From the NCBI GenBank assembly GCA_947311845.1, contig CAMZMU010000096.1, positions 14,099,251 through 14,163,250 of the forward strand: 64,000 bases of DNA, in the 5' to 3' direction. The translations under genes and the position numbers were made by a program. The notes under the pieces are model-generated. The model was not told where the DNA came from and did not search any database. It worked only from the letters and a program-made list of their open reading frames with translations. Below, piece after piece: positions 46,397-57,963 of the stretch. The number at the start of each line of letters is the position of its first letter. Positions within the stretch are counted from its first letter, which is position 1. The DNA is from Poa pratensis. Its lineage: Eukaryota; Streptophyta; Magnoliopsida; Poales; Poaceae.

Positions 46397-49300
46397 ATGG
46401 CGACGGCCCAAGCAGCAGCAGCGGGACGCTGCTGTCAATCAGCGCCGATGGTCGCCGGCCTGACCTCGTGTCGGTCCCTCCACCGAATTCCCGCCGCTGC
46501 CGCTGTTCCACGGCCCCGTGGAGCAGTTACCGCGGCCGATCGATGGATCTGCTGGTTCCCCATCCGCCCAGCGGCCACGAACGGACAACCACGTCGCCGT
46601 GATGCTGCCAGCCGCAGGTAGCCCTCCGTCCGCCTAAGTCCAGTTTAGTAGATTTTAGATTTATACTAGCACATGCTTGATCGCTAAGAGTTTGATCGCT
46701 GCAGCTAGCTAGGTAGCTAACTTGGATCGTTGATTGATCGCTACAAAGTTTGATCGCTACAGCTAGCTAGGAAGCTGACTTGGAAATTGGTGATTGATTT
46801 GTAATTTGTTATCTATACTGTTTTGTCGCAGGGACCTATTCTCTAGAGCATAAAGGTGTGCTAATGCTTCAACAATACTTCCTGTTCACTCTCAGTTCAA
46901 ATAGATAAGCAGCCATTTATTCCAAAGTAATTATCAGGTCTAATTTATTTCATATAGAAGATAATTTTTGCACACCTCTATACATTAATCGTTCCAAAAA
47001 TAAAATAAATAAATTTATGCAATAGAAAAAAATAGATGCAATGGTAGAAATACAAATTAAGTGCATGCTGCTTCAATTAAGATAAAACAGTTCGAAGTGC
47101 TTATCATCGCAGTAAGGAAATGTTGCTCTGTTGCAATCACCTTTTTGGTGCAGTACTGTGCATTAGAAGAAGATTTTATTTTCAATTACTTAGTTTGGTT
47201 GATGTGGTTGGTTGTCATTCAGGGTTATGTGGAGCTCTTTGTGTGCTAATGCTTCAACAATACTTCCTGTTCACTCTCAGTTCAAATAGATAAGCAGCCA
47301 TTTTTTCCAAAGTAATTATCAGGTATAATTTATTTCATATTGAAGATACTCGCGTGTATGAATAACCTAGCTCACCTATATACATTAATAGTTCTGAAAA
47401 CAAAAAAGAAAAGATGCAATGGAAGAAATACAAATTAACTATGTGTACGCTGCTTCAATTAAGATAAAAATAGTTTGAAGTGACTATCATCTTTTTTAGG
47501 CAAGATGTGAAATTGGATTACAAGATAGATAACCTACACAATTAGTATTCACTGTGAATTAAAGATGCTAGACCATTGCAGTTGTACTGGGAAAAATAAT
47601 CTCCATTATAACATCTAATATTGCATCTCTATATCATTTGTTTGGTCCAGGAAGTTGTTTTAATAAGCAACGAGCTAATATAGCTACTTGCTAACTTTTT
47701 CAGGTCTCCCTACTATACATTTTGAAATTGTTCCTGTGTTCATCTCCCGTGGATGGAATGCTGGAACTGAAGGACCTACTTCTACAAGACTGCAATATAA
47801 AGTTCTGCAAGGTGTTTGCTCTATGAGAATTCTACATTTACATATTTACTGCATACGGTATAGGTAAAAAAGTATTTATGATCTGTTGCCTTCGAGTGAT
47901 CTCAGGTGAGGTCAAGGCTGAAAAGTATTTATGATCTGTTGCCTAAACGGTTTCTGTCCTCTATACACATGGAAATAATCTTTGTCGTATGCTGCTAAAT
48001 TAGTCACGCAGCTTCATTTGCTCTATTTAATTGACTGAATGCTTGATAATTTGAGTGCAAAGCTAAGTTACTTTTCTTATGGCAATCATTCTGACATCAG
48101 ATTCTGTGAAAAAGCTAAACTGCTTGTTGACAATCGCTTGTGCCTTATATTTGGTTTGCATGCTTAATTGCTGGTACTGTATTTCCTCTAAATGATACAT
48201 AACTAGATGCTTGATAATTTTTTGGTCAAAATCACTATATCTGTTACCTGTGATGTGATAAAAATAATGTGTTGTATTTTCCAATATTGATTAGGTAAAA
48301 TTCCAATTCTCATCGAAACAGTTCTGAGCCCTCTATTTGGTAGGGCTTATTTTATCACTCAGAATATATACAAAAAACCATAGTTCTTAGCTTTTGTAGT
48401 TTTGTTGCATAATACTCCTGGATAATGATCCAAATGACATACCATTTGGATTACTTCTTCAACAACTTATGTTCAACTCTACATTATACAGCGGAAAATT
48501 TTCCTGTTTTCTACCCGTTGCAACGCACGGGCACTTTTCCTGTTTTCCCCCATTTGGCTCATGCAGTAAGCTACTGGTTTGTGGAAATTGCTGGGTGGGA
48601 ATGTGCTTAAGGGTTGGGATCACTGTTGCATGTTTTGTTTGAAGCAAGTATTGTTTGAAGTCGCGAGTGCAGAGCCTGCAGGTATTGTTTGAAGCAAACT
48701 GTTTGGCCGTTCTGAATTTGATGGTCACTGACGCTCTAGCAGCTATTGTTCATATGACTGTTCCTTCTGTTTTGTTTAGCTTCATCAGATAGTGTGTGCA
48801 AGTTTTACTTACCATTGTTTCTCTGGTATTCTGCATTACTCCATTTTGTGATTGCCTGTTGGTACTTGGGAAGAAGTTGCCCCCATTGGGCTTATAAGCT
48901 ATTTGTCTGTGAATTTGGATGATCACTGATGTTTCAGCAGCTATGGTTCTCATGACTGTTGTTTCCCTTTTGTTGAACTTGATCAGATAGCTTTTACAAG
49001 TTCTACTTACCTTATTCTGCACTACGCCATTTTGTGTTGCCTAATGGTACTTGGGAAGAAGTAGCCCCCATTTGTCTTTTAAGCCATTAGTTTGTGCAAA
49101 TAGCTGGCTCCAAATGCAATTAAGGGTCGAGATCACTGTTGCTCCAATGCCTAACCATTTTAGTCTTTCAATCATAGTTACAGTGATTTAATAATCTGCA
49201 TTGCTCTTAAAATATTATCTGGAGTCCCCGTGTTGTACACGTATGTAATCTAAAAATGTTGGCTAGTTTCATGTCTTCCCTTGTACTTTCTATATTTATT

Positions 49301-50695
49301 TGTTTCATGTGCTAAATCTTTTGTAGGCTGCTATCATTTGTACATTATACCTTTTGTTTTCAAGTGAGATAACTAGGTTTTTCTCGCTCTTACCATAGAG
49401 AACCTGTATTCACACGCTATAACTATTGTTGCCACGCGGAAGAATAATTTGGTTCTCATCATTATTTATTTTCTAGGAAAGTTTTATTTGGACTTGCAAA
49501 TGCTCTCAGATGTCTAACAACCAGTCAACACAATATAAAGATCTTTTATCTTTATTCTTTAGCCAAAGTTTAGCAACCTGCATTTGTTCCATTTGGTATT
49601 CAAATAATCAAATTTACGGTATTTCTGGAAGTTTGGTTTTGCTTCTCATTCGGCTAATTATCAGTATCGCGAGACGAAAGACTCCACTGAACTCATGAAC
49701 TCTCATTCGGCTAATAAGTCACTCCTTGGAGCTTATCTAAACAATATTATGTGATGTTTCCATCTTCACCACGGTGTTGGATATGTTAGTTAGTAGATTG
49801 AAAGAAAGAAAGCTTATATAAGTGGCACGTAGATGATACTGCTCTGTGGCTTATTGAGTTTCAGTTTTGTTTTGCTTCGTACAATGCTTGCAATGGTAAT
49901 GCTCAACATTGTAGAAACATGTGTGCGTGTCATAAGGACTTGACCAAAAGGCAGTAACTCACTTCAATTACGCTACCCTGGTTTTAATGCATGTTGTTTT
50001 TGGTTGACTCAGACTCAGTGCTAACATGTTGGGTATACTTACTAGTATTCTCTAGAGCAGGAATACGGCATAATAGTTGGACTGAGCAGTATATATTTAA
50101 TTATAGATCATTTATGGCAATGCAATACATTTTATGTGCACTATATTCGCATTGGTTGCAGGTCGTGCATACTTTTTCCATCTGTTGGCATTTGTAGCTT
50201 CCGTTTTGTTGAACCTTTCTCCTGCACTTATTTCTCTATGGAGCTGTGTTCAAACAATGAGTGAATCTACACACTAAAACATGTCTAGATACACATGTTT
50301 CAGAAAAAAGCTATAACATCTTATAATTGTGAACGGAGGGAGTAATAGCTAAACATCGTACAACTTACAGTTGCCATTTCAGTCTGACCTGATGTTTTTG
50401 CTTAAGAATTTCATGAGTGGAACTTTTCTCTATGCAGGAAAACCATTTCTCTTTGCTACAGAGAAGCATTACTGACGTGATGAACACACAAGATGGTACT
50501 AACTGTAGTTGTTCTTACTCTACTTGCCATATGTACTTTTATCATGTCCTGTTTGTTTATATGTACTTTTATTCCACTTGGCAGGTGACACTCCCAGGTG
50601 TTGATGAATCCACTGCCCAGGATTTGATGCCAGATGCTACAGATGAATGTACAGGACTTGATGCTGATGCTGCCACTCTACTGTCCTCATTTTGA
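46397..50695 (+). CDS. Putative spliced gene inside the large element, unknown function
   Basis: This is a tentative multi-exon model. Exon 1 (46397-46617) begins MATAQAAAAGRCC, is Ala/Arg/Pro-rich and ends at GCCGCAG/GTAGCC; the N-terminus could be a transit peptide. A possible middle exon (47704-47811) with TIHFEIVPVFISRGWNAGTE lies between TTTTCAG and AAG/GTGTTT. An exon 50438-50495 (ENHFSLLQRSITDVMNTQD) joins in frame to a last exon from 50598 (acceptor CCCAG), giving VDESTAQDLMPDATDECT and a stop at 50693-50695. Other exons in the AT-rich middle could not be placed, so frame continuity from exon 1 is unproven. No domain is recognised. It may be a captured host gene fragment or the element's own gene. 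Confidence 0.3.
46853..47490 (+). repeat. Tandem duplication of ~250 bp
   Basis: Segments about 46855-47110 and 47240-47490 share gtgtgctaatgcttcaacaa, ctcagttcaaatagataagc, aaagtaattatcagg and ctgcttcaattaagataaaa. They differ by indels and lie within the large element. Confidence 0.85.
48722..49095 (+). repeat. Tandem duplication of ~190 bp
   Basis: Two copies share catgactgtt, ttgatcagata or ttcatcagata, ttctgca.tac.ccattttgtg and ggtacttgggaagaagt.gcccccatt. They also lie within the large element. Confidence 0.8.
50255..50342. mobile_element. Truncated Stowaway MITE
   Basis: Only the right end GAACGGAGGGAG with following TA is clear; internal acatgtctagatac matches other Stowaway copies. 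The left terminus is not found. Confidence 0.6.
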
Positions 50696-51533
50696 CAGGA
50701 TTTGATGCACTGTCGTAGATTGTTCTGAAACTACTGTCCTATCTTTTTTTTTTCATGGTGTAGATTGTTCTGAAACTACTGTCCTATACTCTGAACCTTC
50801 ATGTATACTTTCTGCATGTTAAAACTGATTCGGGTATAGATGTTATGAACCTTGTAATGATCTACTGAATGTTCTGAACCTTGAACTGATGTTGCTACAA
50901 CTGAATGTTCTACTGATGCACTGTAGTTTAGCTTATTAGATGCCTGGAATAGTTTGTGGGGGCATTATTGTGAAATGCCATAAAGGCTTTTTGAGGCAGT
51001 ACTGCGAAATGCCCTAAAAGCTTTTTGAGAAAGTGCCCTAAAAGGTTTTTGGGGCATTTCACAATAATGCCTCGAAAAGCTTTTAGGGCATTTCACAATA
51101 ATGCCCCAAAAAACTTTTAGGGCATTTCTAGAACTGCCCCAAATTGTAACTTTTTGGGGGCATTTTGTTTAAATGCCCCCTAAAAGGTTTTTGGGGCACA
51201 TGGATAACATTTCGGGGCATTATAAATTGCCCTTATATGTAGACCATGACGTAGTGTTCGGTGCATTATTTTCAGCGGATCAGCCACTGCGTATGCAGGA
51301 GCCGTCAGATAGTGTTTTTTTAAGTCGGAAATTCAGAAACCTCGTGGGCCACACTTCTTTTAGGCCCATGAGTAGCCGCTGGGAACTTGGGATGAGTTCG
51401 TGGTCTAGTACAGACCTAGATATATTCGAGTCAACTAGCGATTATATAAGATCGCCTAAAAACAGCTAGGGTATCGTTACCTTCCAAGGGCTGCCGCCGA
51501 CCTAGCGAAGGACGTGAACTTGTGAGAGGCGGC

Positions 51534-52694
51534 ATGGCGCCGAGCGTTGCCGCCGGAGGGCCGCTCGGAAGAGCGTATTTGAGGGCCATCCTGTGGGATC
51601 TGCAGGCATGCATCACCGAGCCCGCCAGAATTATCCAGTACTGCATCCGAGATATTACTGTACGGCGACTTCTTTCTAATGGAGAAACGGGAAGGGAAGC
51701 GGGAGAAGAAACCGTCATTGCGGCTGCCAAGGCGGTAACGGGAACGGCGGAAAAAGAATCCCCTGCCATTGATGATGACGAAGACTGCAACCAGCTGGAA
51801 CCTGATGACGACGGCCACAGCGACATCGACGAGGACGTTGCCGAAAGCACAGACGACGAGGACGACAGTGGCACATATAGCTTACAGAGTCTAAGAACTG
51901 GCTATCACAGAGACATCGTTACCATGCGGTACAACTTCCATTCTAGGCGCCTGGTGGAGCTGCTAGCAGTGCGTCCCATCTTCAACTTCGTCGGACACTT
52001 ATTTGCCTCTGACTTTGACGCTCGTTCAGCATACTACTGCTCCTCCAAGAGAGGGGAAACTCATCGCAGCAACGTTGATTCATGGGGCAATTTGATACTC
52101 CAAGCAGAAGGCGTGGCCATTCAGGACGGCTTCTACATCGATATCACAATCCCGGGGGGTTATGATGGAACTGAAGATGAAGTTGGATACCTCTCCTATA
52201 CTGTGGACCGGGACGCGTGCAACTATCCCGTAACCAGCACCATCACAACCTCACGCGGACGTAAAATACTTCTAACTTTCATTCCAATGCACACCGCTAT
52301 ACAGGTGGATGTGAGAGTGACCCTTGATCTCATGTCAGCTGGAAACGCCGCTAGCACCGGTAGTGGCGGCACCGTCTATGTCCATGGCGAAATCTCTGCA
52401 TACCACCGATTCTACGATGGACAAGGTGTCGTGCTTTTTTCTCGTGGAGAAGAGGACAAAGTGGAGGTTACTAATGGCAAGCTTCCACTGTCGCGAAGCT
52501 GGGTAGCAGTTCCTACTTGCTTGGAGCCGCTCATGACAATCAGGATGAACCTGCGCGTTTGGACTAACCATGACCATGATGGTGAGGGTCATGCCATATC
52601 TTTCCGAGGAGATATAGCCTTCTACAATGAGGAGTATGAAAAAATAATCATCAGTGGCGACCATGGTGAAGTTAAAGTAGAGCTTTTCTACTAG
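51534..52694 (+). CDS. DUF6598-like protein
   Basis: ATG 51534 (MAPSVAAGG) starts an uninterrupted 386-residue frame in one exon. Residues 1-75 form an Ala/Glu-rich N-terminus. Residues about 80-115 are very acidic (DDDEDCNQLEPDDDGHSDID, then ESTDDEDD). The remainder is beta-rich and ends with the family-like pattern LSRSWVAVP and ISGDHGEVKVELFY, which resembles the close of grass DUF6598 proteins (I-x-G-x-YGE-hydrophobic-V). The biochemical role of DUF6598 is not established; in grasses it often occurs alone, sometimes beside other domains, none of which is seen here. It follows the FBD exon of unit C; the same order recurs in decayed form at 53708-55340. No signal peptide is obvious. Family call is moderate; the gene itself is well supported by length. 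Confidence 0.65.
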   Translation: MAPSVAAGGPLGRAYLRAILWDLQACITEPARIIQYCIRDITVRRLLSNGETGREAGEETVIAAAKAVTGTAEKESPAIDDDEDCNQLEPDDDGHSDIDEDVAESTDDEDDSGTYSLQSLRTGYHRDIVTMRYNFHSRRLVELLAVRPIFNFVGHLFASDFDARSAYYCSSKRGETHRSNVDSWGNLILQAEGVAIQDGFYIDITIPGGYDGTEDEVGYLSYTVDRDACNYPVTSTITTSRGRKILLTFIPMHTAIQVDVRVTLDLMSAGNAASTGSGGTVYVHGEISAYHRFYDGQGVVLFSRGEEDKVEVTNGKLPLSRSWVAVPTCLEPLMTIRMNLRVWTNHDHDGEGHAISFRGDIAFYNEEYEKIIISGDHGEVKVELFY

Positions 52695-52925
52695 TGATAT
52701 TGTTGTGTGGAGAGAGACAGAGACAAGGCCTTGAAAACTGAACTGTATGGATCAGTTGGGTATATGTCATTTTAATGTTTGGCACAATCAAAGAATTGCT
52801 GAACGATTCAATGCACATCATACGGGTAGAAGTGTATATATACTGCGCATTGCCTACTCAAAGAATTTCCGTACTACTCACAACTTTGATATGCAAATTT
52901 ACTAGTGCCAACACAAGCGAAAATC

Positions 52926-53313
52926 CGTAGTGGCTCCCGAGCACCAGTTTGCCCTTTTTTGAAAAACTTGAAAATCATACTTCTAGGTTTCAAAAAAAAT
53001 CTAAAACTTGGTACACATATACATATACATATTACGTGTGTACGCCAGAAGTTTTGTCCAAAAAAACCTTAGATTTTGGGCCACACAAAAAAGAGAAATT
53101 TCTAACGGATTCAATATACTATTTTTTCTTTTCTGTGCCCAGAATTTATATTTTTATATAGCTCGTAACACGAAATTTTTTCACCGAAAATTGGTACATA
53201 CGTACAAAACATTCATATGCATCGAAGGTTTTTTTTGGAATTTCTTTAACTCAAAGTTGAAAATTTTCAAAAAAAAATCTAGAAGGACACATTGGTGCTC
53301 GGGAGCCACAAAT
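52926..53313. mobile_element. Foldback MITE downstream of the DUF6598-like gene
   Basis: The ends gtggctcccgagcacca (52930 on) and tggtgctcgggagccac (to 53309) are perfect 17 bp inverted repeats. The interior pairs less well but is AT-rich on both sides. The homologous 3' flank of the second copy (near 55170) lacks it, showing an insertion between aagcgaaaa and agcacaagt. Confidence 0.82.
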
Positions 53314-53707
53314 CCTCATTCCAGCACAAGTCAGTAAGATTATGTTATAATTTATTCTCTTGCGAAACAGTGGCAAGAGAACTTGAAAGGTTCAACTAAG
53401 TCGACAAAGTCCATATAATGGATAGGGCCGGGGTTTGATCGACCAAAAGGAAGATGATTCTCATATTGGGTGAAGCTCTCCTTGTTGATGCACTACCATA
53501 AACCTCCCATTTGCCAAGTGGCAGATAGGTTTCCGAGTGTAATTTATCGGGCACTCGGCAACAACGGGGCCAAGGCCAAGCGCACACAAAAAACACTCCT
53601 CACAAAATGCACTCGAAAAATAGGTTTATATGCTGACAACACTCGGCAAACAGCCACACTCAAAAAAGAGGGAAATATATATACCAAGTGTGGCACATTT
53701 CTTTCAG

Positions 53708-53994
53708 AGAACACAAGCATGCCCGCCAGGCTTTAATTTCCAAACTGGAGAAGTCAAACCACCCCGATGACGTCTCTTGAAGAAATAGAAATGTATGGTT
53801 TTGAGGGCACTCGTCATAAAGTTGATTTCCTAAAACTTCTGTTCAGATGCACAACTCTGATGAAAAAAATGACCTTGAGAATATCTGTAGGCCTTTTCCA
53901 GACAGTAGAGGATACAAGAATATACTCAGCATTTTGGAGGCGAACCCATCTGTTTAATGCTATTTTATCGCAGCTCCGGAGGGTATTAAGTAGG
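53708..53994 (+). pseudogene. FBD exon fragment, unit D
   Basis: After a TTTCAG acceptor the sequence aligns with exon 3 of units A to C (SLEEIEMYGFEG, KVDFLKLLFRCTTLMKKM). About 20 bp are missing near 53735, and a frame change near 53905 stops the FBD tail early. No exon 1 or 2 was found upstream. The 150 bp before it (53540-53700) has repeated actcggcaa motifs of unknown origin. Confidence 0.75.
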
Positions 53995-54075
53995 TTTTTT
54001 ATTGTATGGCTATCATATGATTCTAGTTGTAATAGGAGACGGCATAATCTGTTTCCGTCTTGTTCAAATTTGTTA

Positions 54076-54168
54076 CTCCCTCCGGTCCGTAAAGATTGAC
54101 CTGAGCACTGCACAAATTTGTACCAGGTTAGTGTTGTTTCCACGACACTTTTATTGGACTGGAGGTAG
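54076..54168. mobile_element. Stowaway MITE (short)
   Basis: Starts CTCCCTCCGGTCCG, ends GGACTGGAGGTAG, with TA on both sides (54074-54075, 54169-54170). 93 bp, non-coding. Confidence 0.85.
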
Positions 54169-54395
54169 TATATGTTTTGCTGAAGATTTATGACAGTGCT
54201 ATAGACTTTTTCCATTTTCTGATTGTTTTTCTGTTAAAGTATGAACATGGTTAGCAGCATTGATGTTTTTGTTTGGATTTGGTCTCATGCTCTCCAACTT
54301 TTATTAGGCAGGTTCGAGTATAAAAGAAGAGCTCGATGTACAGGTGGTAGCTAGATGCCCAGTTGATGACACGCATAACAGGGGTATTTTTCCGT

Positions 54396-55340
54396 CTGTT
54401 TGTTTGAGTATGAAAAGACAATCTGCAGTGACGACCATGGTGAAGTTAATGTAGAGCTTCTGGTGGTCCAATCCCGCCCCTCTTGTGGCTGGCCGTTTTA
54501 CGCAAGGGTTTGGTGCTTGCCGTCTTCGGCGATGCCCGATCCCGCCCCTCTGGTGGCTGGCTGTTCTACGCTAGGGTTTGGTGCTCGCCGCTGCATTGGT
54601 GCGGCCTCCGTTCGGCGTTGTGATCCTCGGCTTCCTCTCCTTCGTGCTCCTTGTCTGCTCGAGGCTCTGGTCTTTCGTCTCCTACTTACTCCTCCGATGT
54701 CAAGCTCTGTGCTAGCTGTGGTGGCTTCTTCGCTGGTGGTCCAATCCTACCTCTTGGCTGGCCGTTTTACGCAAGGATGTGGTGCTCGGCGTAGTGGAGC
54801 CTCTTTTCTTTTAGCTTGTCCTTGTTCTGCTTTGTGAGAGGTTCTCCTCAACACCTTCTACTTGTCGATGTAAAACTCTGAGCTTTGTTAATTCAAAACT
54901 GGGCATTTCTGCCTTTTTTCTAAAATTGTAGAGCTTTCATATCGTTGTGCGGAGAGAGACGGATACAAGGCATTGTAAAGTGTAAACTGAACTATATGTA
55001 TCAGTTGGATATATGATTATATGTCATGTTCAATGTTTGGAACAATCGACAGAATAGCATCACGATCCATGCACAATATTATACCGATATAACTAATATA
55101 TTGTGTTGCCTACTCAAAAAATTCCGGTACTACTGAGAGCTTTGATACACAAGTTTACTAGTCCCAACACGAGTAAAAAATGTTATAATTTATTTCTCGC
55201 GAAACAATGGCAAGAACACTTGGAACTTTCAACAAACTCGATGATGTCGACATAATGGACATTGCGAGGGTTTGAACGACAAAAGTGAAGATGATCCTCA
55301 TCTTGGGTGAACCTCGGTATACAACCTCACAACCATCGCC
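54396..55340 (+). pseudogene. 3' fragment of a second DUF6598-like gene
   Basis: Sequence 54401-54459 (tttgagtatgaaaa...gacgaccatggtgaagttaa) matches the last 60 bp of the DUF6598-like gene. After an inserted retroposon (54460-54927) the match resumes at 54937 with gagagacggatacaaggc and follows the 3' flank of the first copy to about 55320. The 5' and central gene parts are absent. Confidence 0.75.
54451..54936 (+). mobile_element. Retroposon inserted in the DUF6598 fragment
   Basis: The body 54460-54927 lies between two copies of gtagagctt. A ~55 bp segment (tggtccaatcc...ggctggccgttttacgcaagg) is repeated about three times inside. The right end (gagctttgttaattcaaaac, then tgggcatttctgcctttttt) resembles LINE-type 3' ends of grasses. 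No reverse transcriptase, so a truncated or non-autonomous copy. Confidence 0.55.
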
Positions 55341-55859
55341 TTGAGATTATTCTGTTTCCTTTGTGTCATTACCCTCATATGGGTTATTGTCCTCGTCTTA
55401 GGGGTGTCTCCGGGTCAGTAAGACACGTCTATACTCCCAAATGCATAATATCTGAAGGTATTCAAATATGTCGCAGCAATAGCAAGCAATGTGTTGTTGT
55501 GCATTGATGCCCTTTGATGGTCGGAAAGTTATCGGTTTTATGCAAACTGCTCGTCGAACAAAGAGGATCTACTATGAGGATACATGCGAATACGAAGATC
55601 CGAAGATCTAGATGGAATATGTTACCAACACCGAAGTCACGGAAGAAGTGTTGATGACGTTTGTCGATGTAGCTCGTCGCCGTCTCTCTCAACCAAGCCT
55701 GGTAGAGAGATGTCGGCGCCTCCTCCTCCTCGCCTTGTCACCTTGATTCAACAGCGTGAGGGTCAACCGTCAAGATCGACGGATCACCCTCCGAGAGCTT
55801 GCACGCGTACGCCGGGAAAGGTTCAGCAGGGCTTCGACGTCCAAGCTTGAAGCACTACT
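55341..55859. other. No gene recognised
   Basis: Short frames only; the sequence has no match to the other DUF6598 flank beyond about 55330. Confidence 0.4.
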
Positions 55860-57963
55860 GGTGTATATGAAGGTGGAGATCTCAACACATGAGAAGAGAG
55901 AGAGAGATTAGATCTAGTCTAATCGGATAGGTTGCCTTAATTAGAGGTTCCTCTAATCCAACTAGAAGGGATCTAAACTTGAGAGTTAATTGTGTTTCTT
56001 GTGTGTCCTCCAAATAGGAGGGGGTGGAGTTTATATAGATGTACTAAGGGGTGGAGGGACTTGGACAAGGGGAAAGCTTTCTCCTAGTCCTACTTGGATT
56101 GGACAAGGGGAAAGCCCCCCTTGCCCAATTCGGTTTGGGAAGGAGGAGTTGGAGTTGGACTCCAACTCCCTCCCCCCACCGCCTCATCCACCACCGCCGC
56201 CGGGTGGGGCCCACCTAGGGCCGCACCGACCTAGGCGGGTGGGGCCCACCCAGGCCGGCGCCCCGGCCACCACCGCCACCGCCTCCCCCCATGGGCCGCA
56301 AGGCCCACTAGGGTTCGGCTGGGGGAGCCTCCCCCCTTCGGCGCCTTAGCCCACCACCACCACATGGTGGTGCGGCTACCTTGGTGGGCCCTAGGGCCCA
56401 TCTTGGTAGCCCCATGGTGGGCTCCAATTTTATAATAATATTTTCCATAATTATTTATTAATTAAATAAATCAATATTTAATTAACATATAACTAAATAA
56501 TATTTTGTCCAATTAATTCTTATTTGAATATTTCCTTTTACAGAATATTTCACCGAATTAATTACCTATCATATAAAACACCTTTTATATGATCCGGGAC
56601 ACCCAGTGTCCGCCGACAAAATACTCTGGATAAATATTTCCATCTTATATATAAACCCTCGGAATAAATTCCGACATGTGATAGCAACTTCTACCACAAT
56701 ACAATCTCTCCGATAAAAACATATCTATCACGTAGACACTATGTCGGTGATACTCTCTCCATTGTTCCAGACCAACCATAATACACAACTAACCAATCCT
56801 AGTTTAAGCGTGTCCACCCTACAGGTTCGATAACGTGTAGCTATAATTGGATACCCAATCACCGGCCAGGGTCAGGTCCGTGGACGACCTGAATAACTGC
56901 TACCGTTATGCGAAGACACTCTGTTGAACCTGCTGGCTATTTAATATATCATTCCCATTACTTGTGATAACAAACTTCACCCGAGATATAGATATGTGGA
57001 TGTTACCATGAATCAATTAATTGGTTCACTACATCTTTGTCTTATCTCGTTACCGGTAAGTTACCTTTACTTGTTTCCGTATTATGATATCCCACACGGT
57101 GTAACTTCACCATGCATTGTCTGCAGAACATATTGGATACCTTTATAATACCGAGAGGACCCAGGGCGTATCTCTCTAATCACCGATGAGTAATTTCCCA
57201 TCTCAGAACATTAGGATATACACACACCTTGAAGCCACCCAGTGACTGCCGTTTTGACACCCAGTTACGGCCGTGCCGCTGACAGTACCAAATTAACTCT
57301 TCCAGTATGCATAAGCCTAATAACCTCATGGTTATAGGACATGTTATATAATAACCTTTCTGTGATAAAGCTAAGGACAAAAAGACGACTTAACGGAATC
57401 TCTTAGCATACCAAAACTTGGTTTACCCGGCCATATTATTATCCAATAATAGGCCACTCATTGATGCTGACATAAACAATTTCCATGACTAGGAAAGCAG
57501 TGTCATCAACAACAAATTAGTCCGTAAAAGAATTAGGGTATATTTTACATGTTCATATTCTCTACACGTACGAGGGGGCTTTCCCCTGAATCACGTATCC
57601 AGAAACCACCGTAGTTATATCATAGAGAATACAAATCATAATTAATGAATCAGATGTATAAATACATTGCCTTTTGGGTATTCATCCAACACTTTATATA
57701 TGATGGCTTCGAGATAACACGACAGTTCACTCAATCTTCTTTTCCAAGCCATGCTTGCAATAAGCTCAACTCTTCACATGACCATTCTTCTTATAAACCC
57801 TTGGATAGAATCTTGGTCATCATGTAATCTTCTAGAGTCCAACACATGAATTCCAATCTTTTCCTATGGACAAGATCTACAAGAATATCTCAATGCAAAC
57901 ATTAGTGCATAAGGATTGTCATTAATTACCAAAACCACACATGGGGCAACACATGCACTTTCA
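55860..57963 (-). mobile_element. Probable solo or partial LTR
   Basis: On the minus strand the right end reads TGAAAGTGCATGTGTTGCCC followed by CATGTGTGGTTTTGGTAATT, a start I associate with abundant Triticeae LTR retrotransposons. The 2 kb contain an AT-rich half and a GC-rich half (56150-56400) with ggtggggcccacc repeats and a tatataaa motif near 56655. No gag or pol domain is present. The left boundary and target duplication could not be fixed. Confidence 0.45.

Larger units (their letters stand above)
45616..51206 (+). mobile_element. Large element with palindromic ggggcatt arms
   Basis: The interval 45624-51198 is flanked by catggata (45616-45623 and 51199-51206). The left arm (to about 45870) and right arm (from about 50950) consist of repeated palindromic units of the type ggggcatt...aaatgcccc with aaaa linkers. 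Part of the left arm (TTAGGGGCATTTTTTAAAATG) and the reverse complement of the right arm (TTTAGGGGGCATTTAAACAA) align. Between them are about 5 kb with a TATA motif, a GC-rich first-exon-like part and a spliced last exon. No transposase was recognised. It could be a Mutator-like or foldback element that carries a gene, non-autonomous. Confidence 0.6.

Noticed and set aside
46023..46511. 162-codon minus-strand frame in the large element
   Set aside because: GC-rich shadow of the presumed leader and first exon on the plus strand.
53487..53700. CACTA transposon fragment suggested by cactaccataaac and repeated actcggcaa motifs
   Set aside because: Only one end-like motif and no target duplication or transposase; too weak to list.
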